NCBI GenBank assembly: GCA_963971305.1
Contig: OZ020317.1
Location: 16,634,001 to 16,698,000, forward strand
DNA length: 64,000 nucleotides
Reading direction: 5' to 3'
From: Arcuatula senhousia
Taxonomy: Eukaryota > Mollusca > Bivalvia > Mytilida > Mytilidae
A program made the position numbers and the translations under genes. Below the pieces are notes generated by a model, which was not told the DNA's origin, made no database searches, and saw only the letters and a list, made by a program, of their open reading frames with translations. Below are positions 61,101 to 64,000 of this stretch, one piece after another. Numbering within the stretch: position 1 is the stretch's first letter; each line of letters opens with the position of its first letter.

Positions 61101-61801
61101 CCCATACACCCACAAAAGTATGTACATCAAATTCTGTTTAAAATGTATAATTATCTATGCTCATTTTTCATACAAATTATTGTCATTTGAACACCATAAT
61201 CAATTTATACATTGTGTGTAAATGTAAACTACAAGATGAAATGACTCCTTCCAAACACAACTTCAGCAACAGGAAATACCGTACCCATTGTGTTACATGC
61301 AACTTTAATTTCTTTCTCTTTATCAACTGTTTTTTCTTTCTATTTCAATTTTACTACATGTACTAGTTCAATCATGCAACCTGTGATAAAAGGAATGAAA
61401 TGATAAAACCCACACCAATATTTCAGATTCATTCATACAAATAAAATCATCTCAATCTCAACCACAAAAATTTTAAGCCTCAAGTGAAAGGAGACGACAA
61501 TCCTATTTATTGATGTGGTCAACAGCCTACAGATTGATTGTCCTGATTAATCAGGCATGGTATTTATATAGAAAAGTTTGAACCCATGAAATTTACGATA
61601 GAAAATCTGTATCATATCCTACAATCCATATTGTACCCTAACAACAAACCAATGTAAAAGTGCTGGTTCATGCTTATTGCTAAATAGTTAATACCCCTCT
61701 AATGATCTGCATTACCGGGTACCCTTTATTGAGGTGAATATAAGATGCCTACCTTCCACCCAGCTAGTCCTTAAACCAGCAATAAATTGGTTATAGTCCA
61801 T
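27629..61801 (-). CDS. Large two-Ig-domain protein, 19 coding exons, about 1567 residues
   Basis: Coding exons in gene order: 61801-61753, 59619-59494, 58155-58009, 57005-56922, 56505-56405, 52332-52231, 51602-50422, 49073-49053, 46595-46219, 45312-45121, 44774-44604, 43852-43721, 42591-42446, 41793-41629, 37402-36695, 36242-36084, 35530-35252, 33859-33839, 28171-27629. Every intron phase matches its neighbour and the sum is 4704 nt including the stop. Residues 1-200 are helical and charged; 204-600 disordered, acidic and Ser-rich with five V/T-Q-C repeats; about 700-793 and 800-893 are I-set Ig domains; then coiled-coil and disordered segments with a short LKQLFGGEE motif and a C-terminal NARAKFWEKK motif. 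There is no signal peptide or membrane span, so it is probably cytoskeletal. Family not recognised; the Ig domains look like those of titin, palladin or myosin-associated proteins. Confidence 0.85.
29142..29995 (-). repeat. 3' LTR (element orientation)
   Basis: 854 bp, same length as its partner. By eye the two differ at only a few positions (for example GTACCTCC versus TTACCTCC, and one base in a T-run near the end), indicating recent insertion. Confidence 0.88.
29996..30010 (-). promoter_or_regulatory. Polypurine tract
   Basis: The minus strand reads CAGGAAGGGGTGATA immediately before the 3' LTR, the position and composition of a plus-strand priming site. Confidence 0.65.
31941..31956 (-). 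promoter_or_regulatory. Primer-binding-site candidate
   Basis: The minus strand has TGGTGGAGGTACCGGG four bases after the 5' LTR. TGG matches the CCA end of a tRNA and the rest could pair with a tRNA acceptor and T arm. I cannot name the tRNA with confidence. Confidence 0.6.
31961..32814 (-). repeat. 5' LTR (element orientation)
   Basis: 854-bp partner of 29142-29995, starting TGTCACCAAGGGG and ending CCCTATGACA as read on the plus strand. Confidence 0.88.
33839..33859 (-). CDS. Ig gene exon 18: 21-nt microexon
   Basis: TTTCCAG acceptor, then AGTTGTGGTTTAGATGAGCCG (SCGLDEP), then a perfect GTAAGT donor. Phase 0 at both ends, so it can be skipped without a frame change. Splices between ...ENTFQR and VSSITAR. 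Confidence 0.75.
33860..35251. other. Ig gene intron 17
   Basis: AT-rich. The inverted pair TGCGAGCACAGC (34173-34184) and GCTGTGCTCGCA (34609-34620) may mark the ends of a decayed MITE of about 450 bp. Nothing else recognised. Confidence 0.35.
35252..35530 (-). CDS. Ig gene exon 17
   Basis: 93 codons, phase 0 at both ends, ATGTAG acceptor and GTAGGT donor. Starts VNTIERSVEALQVSCPTSPR, is Ser/Asp-rich (SIDSGFSSIRDRP) and ends with PSVNRLKQLFGGEENTFQR, a short amphipathic LKQLFGG motif. Confidence 0.9.
36084..36242 (-). CDS. Ig gene exon 16, coiled coil
   Basis: 53 codons, phase 0 at both ends, TTTATAG acceptor and GTAAGT donor. Encodes ISHLESKIHSLEQEVERTPV, with heptad-like spacing of Ile and Leu, then KITDLEDDIAQTVAQTY. 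Probable short coiled coil. Confidence 0.88.
36470..36694 (+). repeat. Retroelement 3' tail next to an Ig gene splice donor
   Basis: Ends CAACTTTTGACATTTGAATA, CTCCATTGTTACTTTTTTGCTAA, like the tail after the reverse transcriptase at 21.2-21.45 kb. The GTAGAT donor of exon 15 lies within about ten bases of it. Confidence 0.5.
36695..37402 (-). CDS. Ig gene exon 15
   Basis: 236 codons, phase 0 at both ends, TTTTTCAG acceptor and GTAGAT donor. Starts KTAAENVRKTTGKAFDLVES and continues as a Ser/Asn/Asp-rich disordered region (for example SADSGYGLLSVDTSFNS). Ends DLDNVEEK. No domain recognised. Confidence 0.9.
38465..40125 (+). mobile_element. Pearl/Helitron-like element, inner nested copy
   Basis: CAAGAGGCTCCCAGGAGCCT...hairpin GGACCTTCGGTCC...GAGCTAA inserted in the outer copy. 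The uninterrupted site is visible in the outer copy's own repeat at about 40621 (ATCCAGAAAAAGGGC). Comparison shows insertion within the A-run with no clear target duplication and a CTAA end, as expected for a Helitron-type mechanism. Confidence 0.8.
38500..39800 (+). repeat. ~160-bp tandem core, about 8 units
   Basis: Unit phrases: GGGGCCGTAACCCCTATAAG, GTCATCTGACAACTTCGACC, CTATGGAGACTTTTGTAGAG, GAGCTGAACATTTAAGCAAG, TTTTCATTCTGTAGGCCAAA. The same core occurs as about 6 units in 47640-48640. Bivalve pearl elements are known for a tandem core of about this length. Confidence 0.85.
41268..41483 (+). repeat. Dispersed repeat, family 2
   Basis: Starts TTAAGTCCAATTATCTCCCC and continues TGAATGAATTACAGCAGC, through AAGTTTCATCCAAATCTATCAA, to CCCTCTACTTTTGTAGGTGAGGC. 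Shared with 43526, 45525 and 46675. Confidence 0.6.
41629..41793 (-). CDS. Ig gene exon 14
   Basis: 55 codons, phase 0 at both ends, CTAACAG acceptor and GTGAGT donor. Encodes LTDIHKSLDEVDHILTSFEH, a helix, followed by an Asn/Thr-rich stretch and ILNYQKM. Confidence 0.9.
42005..42211. mobile_element. MITE, second copy of the 6681 family
   Basis: ACTGTAGATTCATTTATTTTTGTGGGTACC at left and the complementary end ...CACGAAAATTGATACC...AACCACAGT at right, 207 bp, about the same length as the 6681-6889 copy. Confidence 0.7.
42446..42591 (-). CDS. Ig gene exon 13
   Basis: 146 nt, phase 1 in and phase 0 out, CTAG acceptor and GTAAAG donor. Begins right after the second Ig domain: DEVKPVEPIRKLPTQRREDH, then a predicted helix MYETKENVANVAEEMLSTAEE. 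Confidence 0.9.
42870..43440. mobile_element. Possible MITE with TIR AACAGGTCGA
   Basis: AACAGGTCGAGTAATCTA near 42876 and the complement of AACAGGTCGAAGAATCTA near 43437 face each other about 560 bp apart. The borders are T/A-rich and no clear target duplication could be fixed. Confidence 0.45.
43526..43700 (+). repeat. Dispersed repeat, family 2
   Basis: Starts TTAAGTCCAATTATCTCCCC, then TGAATGACATTCCAGAGC. It ends about 20 bp from the donor of Ig gene exon 12. Confidence 0.6.
43721..43852 (-). CDS. Ig gene exon 12: second half of Ig domain 2
   Basis: 132 nt, phase 1 at both ends, TTTTCAG acceptor and GTATAG donor. Encodes KFGNRDYILTIDFASMNDDA, EYTVVAKNIAGETKSVAQLIVDT: strands D to G of an I-set fold with the D-x-A/G-x-Y signature. 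The F-strand cysteine (usually YxC) is Val. Confidence 0.93.
44604..44774 (-). CDS. Ig gene exon 11: first half of Ig domain 2
   Basis: 171 nt, phase 1 at both ends, TTTTCAG acceptor and GTAAAT donor. Encodes KKPEFLKEIQDVDATEGQSV and KFRCKVKGYPQPRICWYKDGK: B strand with Cys, C strand with Trp, a typical I-set start. The split inside the domain with phase 1 borders is common in Ig genes. Confidence 0.93.
44925..45060 (+). repeat. Dispersed repeat, family 1
   Basis: AATGGTCACATTGAATTCG...GGTTGTGTCATATATACTTG...CATCTCATTAT, shared with 4098 and 14425. Confidence 0.45.
45121..45312 (-). CDS. Ig gene exon 10: second half of Ig domain 1
   Basis: 192 nt, phase 1 at both ends, CTTTCAG acceptor and GTAGGT donor. 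Encodes VFWYKVEEDLVELMNSEQYE, then YRCYLTIYNPRRNDGGQYMA and MAINEKGQCCQYMILSVK. C-strand Trp and the D-G-G-x-Y turn are present, but the F-strand cysteine is replaced by Met. Confidence 0.92.
45310..45440 (-). repeat. 39-bp tandem repeat containing the exon 10 acceptor
   Basis: CATCTGAAAGAAGCAGTTAC... repeats at 45310, 45349 and 45388, with a diverged start at 45427. Each full copy carries the complement of TTTCAG/ATG, so three equivalent 3' splice sites stand in a row. Use of either upstream site would bring an in-frame TAA. Confidence 0.85.
45525..45720 (+). repeat. Dispersed repeat, family 2
   Basis: AAAGTCCAATTATCTCCCCT...CATGTTAAATTTCATTAAAATCCATCA...GATAGACAGATGGATGG. Confidence 0.55.
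46219..46595 (-). CDS. Ig gene exon 9: acidic/SR region and first half of Ig domain 1
   Basis: 377 nt, phase 2 in and phase 1 out, TTAACAG acceptor and GTATGT donor. Encodes an acidic stretch, KKQKHRSRTSSVQTDESDID (with a VQT motif), RSRSRSRS, then YEIPPESLEVPEGEPAKFHL and RVAGTLPI, strands A to B of an Ig fold. The B-strand cysteine is His. Confidence 0.92.
46675..46850 (+). repeat. Dispersed repeat, family 2
   Basis: AAGTATCTCCTCTGAATATCTGAGAGCAATGAAATTTCTTCATGCACATCTCC..., the same layout as 45525-45720. Confidence 0.5.
47612..48979 (+). mobile_element. Pearl/Helitron-like element, complete copy
   Basis: Starts CAAGAGGCTCCCAGGAGCCT, has about six ~160-bp core units, then a GACGACGGACGACG run, and ends with hairpin GGCCTTTGGCC followed by AGGTGAGCTAA. 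The hairpin sequence differs from the 40.1- and 41.0-kb copies but pairing is kept. Confidence 0.82.
49053..49073 (-). CDS. Ig gene exon 8: 21-nt microexon
   Basis: TCTTCAG acceptor, TACTCCACAGAAACAAGTAGG, GTAAGA donor. Phase 2 at both ends. Together with its neighbours it reads STPQKQVG between GHR-like sequence of exon 7 and DVDQISDL of exon 9. Without it the frame is also kept, so it may be a cassette exon. Confidence 0.72.
49710..50089. mobile_element. TTAA-flanked MITE, family B
   Basis: Ends GGGAGTACAAGC and GCTTGTACTCCC bordered by TTAA (49706-49709 and 50090-50093). Shares 'CCCGCCA...ATCTTGAAAACG' interior phrases with 13260-13649. Lies in Ig gene intron 7. Confidence 0.78.
50422..51602 (-). 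CDS. Ig gene exon 7: large acidic exon with V/T-Q-C repeats
   Basis: 1181 nt, phase 0 in and phase 2 out, TATAG acceptor and GTATGT donor. Starts VLENHRRDHHLDFCLDELDG, is rich in Ser/Asp/Asn, has five 18-22 residue repeats (consensus RPRSVNExxQC) at 51020-51305, then a Glu-rich run (MEEDEEEMEEEE) and GNWIFRSPAGITPYRNVG. Predicted disordered. Codons for D and E dominate. The RP...QC repeats resemble spaced docking motifs. Confidence 0.92.
52231..52332 (-). CDS. Ig gene exon 6
   Basis: 34 codons, phase 0 at both ends, TTTAGCAG acceptor and GTAATT donor. Encodes GTDEAVSDLSSLSEDSSDPV and KSYEEQLAHAVVSK, acidic then helical. Confidence 0.88.
52333..56404. other. Ig gene intron 5
   Basis: AT-rich intron without exons. 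Degraded dispersed-repeat copies end with 'CTCCACTTTGCAGGTGAGACC' near 53247, 'CCCTATCTACAAAAGTAGGGGC' near 54212 and 'CCTTTACTTTTAAAGGTGGGGC' near 55384. Confidence 0.45.
56405..56505 (-). CDS. Ig gene exon 5
   Basis: 101 nt, phase 1 in and phase 0 out, TTGCAG acceptor and GTTTGT donor. Encodes FDSNADDPLETSHKVRQLIS, KLVSENLGESLDL, probably helical. Confidence 0.82.
56870..56970 (-). repeat. ~55-bp duplication of the end of exon 4 with its donor site
   Basis: GATCTCTTGGTCAGCC...GAGGATGGAAATTGTxAxAGAAA/GTAAG is present twice in a row. The copy inside exon 4 ends GTAAGT; the intronic copy ends GTAAGA. Reading into the second copy meets a TAA at once. Confidence 0.85.
56922..57005 (-). CDS. Ig gene exon 4
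   Basis: 84 nt, phase 1 at both ends, TTTTACAG acceptor and GTAAGT donor. Encodes GDVMMNYRGKLKDLLVSLSQ, RMEIVIE, an amphipathic helix. Confidence 0.88.
57190..57570 (+). repeat. Two diverged ~125-bp tandem units
   Basis: Both contain TTGCATACxAAGT, AAATTCTGTTCAGTAG and AGAGGAGTTGCxTTCA followed by ACTGTGATCA. The end CTTCGCAACTTTGTTAGGTGGGG is like the ends of family 2 repeats. Lies in intron 3. Confidence 0.55.
58009..58155 (-). CDS. Ig gene exon 3
   Basis: 147 nt, phase 1 at both ends, GTTTCAG acceptor and GTAGGT donor, the donor that keeps the frame into exon 4. Encodes IYKEAFENAKTSEEKKFHGR and FDTLMVELRKSLEKLLADGV, charged helices. Confidence 0.87.
59195..59493 (-). repeat. 45-bp minisatellite starting at the exon 2 donor, ~7 copies
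   Basis: TGTTTGACATTC recurs at 59209, 59254, 59299, 59344 and 59389, with variants at 59434 and 59479. On the minus strand it is open, in frame with exon 2, reading QSVGKSINSNNKNVK per unit, to a stop at about 59174. The unit is homologous to the end of exon 2 (PVGKSLNNNNQN), so the array grew from coding sequence across the splice site. Confidence 0.88.
59494..59619 (-). CDS. Ig gene exon 2
   Basis: 126 nt, phase 1 at both ends, TTTTTCAG acceptor and a strong TCAG/GTAAGA donor. Encodes FDPVIPNPVQLGPSVKPPVG, then KSLNNNNQNESTNHGEKKEVS. The donor is preferred over read-through because it joins exon 3 in frame (EVS-D-IYKEAF). Confidence 0.83.
59620..61752. other. Ig gene intron 1
   Basis: AT-rich, no exon or recognisable element seen. 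Confidence 0.45.
61753..61801 (-). CDS. Ig gene exon 1 with start codon
   Basis: ATG in context GACCATGG (A at -3, G at +4), encoding MDYNQFIAGLRTSWVE and the first base of Gly, then a GTAGGC donor. Phase 1 matches exon 2. No signal peptide. An overlapping ATG lies 8 bases upstream. Confidence 0.78.
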
Positions 61802-61808
61802 GGTCCAT
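61791..61808 (-). promoter_or_regulatory. Short upstream ORF overlapping the start codon
   Basis: ATGGACCATGGACTATAA: five codons and a stop, out of frame with and overlapping the main ATG. Its own ATG has G at -3 and +4. If transcribed, ribosomes starting here would bypass the main start. Confidence 0.45.
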
Positions 61809-62366
61809 TTCAGTACTATAATCATCACTAAACATTTACCATTACTGTGCTAAACTTTGTCATATCTATTCAATATCGAGATATGTTCATATCATCTTAG
61901 TCAATATTTGGAGATATGAAGCCTGATAAAACTTTTACAATATATTATCATAATTCTTACCATTTCAAGTATGATTATGTATATTTTTTACAACTGGATT
62001 AAACTTTATTAAAATATCGGACCACATGTGGTAGTATCTCGTAAGCCTCGGATGAAAAGTGCTTTGAATTCTATGTCAGTACCATTCAATTGGGACAAAG
62101 GTTTGAAAGAGGAAATGGTTCCATGGTGTACTTCATTGACAAATCCAAGTCAATTAATATGCTTAAAAGATTTATTTATTCTGTAGTGAATGGTAGTAAA
62201 TGCAATACTTATGTATATAAACTCAATATTCTATGGCCCCATTTTTTAGGTTAAATGGTAAATATTTTCCCATGTATAACATCATGTCAGATTTATTCAT
62301 CATACACTAATTAAAGCTGATGCATGGATCTATTAAAATGCAATAAATGTAACTGAAAATAGTTAA

Positions 62367-62763
62367 GAGGCTGTCCAAGTAAAACCCAGGCAATAGCTGG
62401 CACATGACAAATTTTGTTTTTAAAAAATTCTCGTTTATTTCACATCAGGTTAACATCCATTCCCCAAAACAAATGCACATTTTGGGTTTATTGAAGTGGC
62501 AACTTAGATAAAATTTATATAGAATGCATTGAAAATATGCAGAAAAAGGGAGATAACTCTTGCATATTTGCAAAATTTGGTTGCTTTGTTCATGAACTTC
62601 AAGGCTGAATCATAAGTCATCCATGTTGCTTTCAAACGAATCCTGGTGATTTTTGTTTTACACATGAGTCAGACAATACATTTAAACAATAAATTTGCTG
62701 GAATAAAATTTTTCATGTGCCAGCTTTTGTAGGCTTTTGCCTGATTTCTACGTGGACAGCCTC
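62367..62763. mobile_element. TTAA-flanked MITE, family C
   Basis: GAGGCTGTCCA...AGCTGGCACATGACAAATTTT at left and the complementary layout ...TTCATGTGCCAGCTTTTGTAGG...TGGACAGCCTC at right, bordered by TTAA (62363-62366 and 62764-62767). 397 bp, no transposase. Confidence 0.78.
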
Positions 62764-62779
62764 TTAAAACCCTTCCATA

Positions 62780-62940
62780 GCACATAAGTCCACTCTCATT
62801 AGGGTTGCTGATTGATGTTTGGTTGCTTTCCTGTTGTCTAATTCTTTGTGCTGTTCTTGTTTGTGTTGACTGGTTTTGTCTTTGCCCTATCAGACTTTTG
62901 ACATTTGAATGTCCAATGGGTACCTTTAAGCTTCGTTCAT
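62780..62940 (+). repeat. Retroelement 3' tail
   Basis: Ends CAGACTTTTGACATTTGAATGTCCAATGGGTACC, like the tail following the reverse transcriptase remnant at 21.2-21.45 kb. Confidence 0.5.
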
Positions 62941-63289
62941 GTACAATATCAAATATTTATTCTATCCAATTTTGAGGTTTAAAAGTAAATATTTCCCATG
63001 TTTAACATCATAAGAGATCTTCCTACATATATTTTTTTTTCAATACAAGGTGTCAATATGTAATTGTAAGACAAGTGAAGTCGTCACTGACATTAGGGTC
63101 TTATAAATAACTAGTTATCTGCTACAAATGTACATGACAAGATTGTCTAGTTAGCTTTTTAATAATCAACAATTTATCTGTGACAATTTCAGCAAATGCA
63201 TTTTAGCAAAAGGTCATTGAATAAGTTTATGCAAAGTATTAATTACCTTAACTAGAAAATGTGCCAATGAGCCACAGGATGGCCCTGAC

Positions 63290-63670
63290 CTGTTCTTGAA
63301 AAGTCATTGATATCCTCCAATGTGTATAACCGGGATTATGGACCGTAACCAAGAACTTAACCAAAGTGGTTCATGCATAAAATATAGGTCACAGTGACCT
63401 ACTTTCTAGTGGGTGGTGTAGTCCTACCCATTGAGACCCATCTAGTGGTGAAATATCATTGACCTCCAACAACTAGTATCCAAGTAATGGACCTTAACCA
63501 AGAACTTAATCAAAGTCATTCATGCATAAACTATAGGTCACAGTGACCTATTTTCTAGTGGGTGGTGTCCTCTGACCCAAGACACATCTAGTGGTGAAAT
63601 ATAATTGACCCCCAACATCTAGTATCCGAGTAATGGACCTTTACCAAGAACTTAATCAAAGTGTTACGGA
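63290..63670 (+). repeat. ~147-bp tandem repeat, about 2.5 copies
   Basis: Units share TTATGGACC(G/T)TAACCAAGAACTTAA, CATGCATAAA(A/C)TATAGGTCACAGTGACC, TTCTAGTGGGTGGTGT and CATCTAGTGGTGAAATAT. Non-coding. Confidence 0.75.
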
Positions 63671-64000
63671 CGTACTGACGGATGGACAAAGGTAAAACTA
63701 TATGGCAGATCCACATACGTGGTAGGGCCATAAAAATGTTTTAAAATAATTCTATGAATTCTCTATCTGTTATTCATAACATTCCTCAGTTTTTCAAAGT
63801 CCTAAGATCATGCATGCAAATCTTTAAACACCTTTTAATTGTGACCATTACATGTTTGCTATTTGTATAAAACCAAATATAAAAGATTAAATGATACCCA
63901 ACATTTTAAAGAATTTCTAAATTTAGTTTTTTTTTATTTTTTTCCTTGAAGTGTTGAGATATTATTTTCAAGGTTTTCAATTAAAATAATCATACTTTAA

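Larger units (their letters stand above)
61810..64000. other. Upstream region of the Ig gene
   Basis: Must hold the 5' UTR and probably the promoter of the Ig gene, but I cannot see a convincing TATA box or transcription start. Contains a TTAA-flanked MITE, a retroelement tail and a tandem repeat, listed separately. Confidence 0.45.

Noticed and set aside
27629..61801. Splitting the Ig locus into two or more genes
   Set aside because: All 18 intron phases match, only one start-like exon and one terminal stop were found, and no internal promoter or poly(A) gap is evident. RNA data could still change this.
1..64000. tRNA, rRNA or bacterial-type operon features
   Set aside because: No cloverleaf, rRNA core motif or Shine-Dalgarno-spaced gene cluster was seen on reading.

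Overview
This window is AT-rich animal nuclear DNA, most probably from a bivalve mollusc. Evidence: short coding exons with GT/AG splice sites in large introns, a very high load of small inverted-repeat transposons, frequent TACATGTA-type motifs, and several dispersed repeats of kinds common in bivalve genomes (including elements like the oyster 'pearl' family). There is no sign of bacterial operons, CRISPR arrays, rRNA or tRNA genes.

Two genes can be reconstructed, both on the minus strand. The first (coding span 61801 down to 27629) has 19 coding exons whose intron phases chain without a break into one predicted protein of about 1567 residues. It begins at an ATG in a good Kozak context and ends at a stop in the last exon. 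It is largely acidic and disordered, has two I-set immunoglobulin domains in the middle (about residues 700-893) that lack the usual cysteine pair, five repeats carrying V/T-Q-C motifs, short coiled-coil segments and two 21-nt microexons. I do not recognise its family.

The second gene (14794 down to the left edge) is a TACC-family homologue (transforming acidic coiled-coil protein, a spindle and centrosome microtubule regulator). Ten exons are well supported (about 1050 residues) and one more is a candidate; the rest of the C-terminal coiled coil lies outside the window. Its large third exon encodes about 25 DPF/NPF-x-TK-x-K-x-x-x-SP repeats, of which 13 are a nearly perfect 51-bp tandem array.

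The interval between the genes (14.8-27.6 kb) and the introns are full of mobile DNA: a recent LTR-flanked element with two 854-bp LTRs but no recognisable gag-pol (29142-32814), a 1051-bp long-TIR Mutator-like element with 9-bp target duplication, four TTAA-flanked piggyBac-type MITEs, a Harbinger-like MITE, nested foldback MITEs, degraded reverse transcriptase pieces, and five copies of a pearl/Helitron-like element with a ~160-bp tandem core and a covarying 3' hairpin. Three exon boundaries of the Ig gene carry tandem duplications that include the splice site itself.

Nothing in the sequence links the two genes functionally beyond adjacency and shared orientation. Exon boundaries are inferred by eye from splice consensus and reading-frame continuity, without transcript data.
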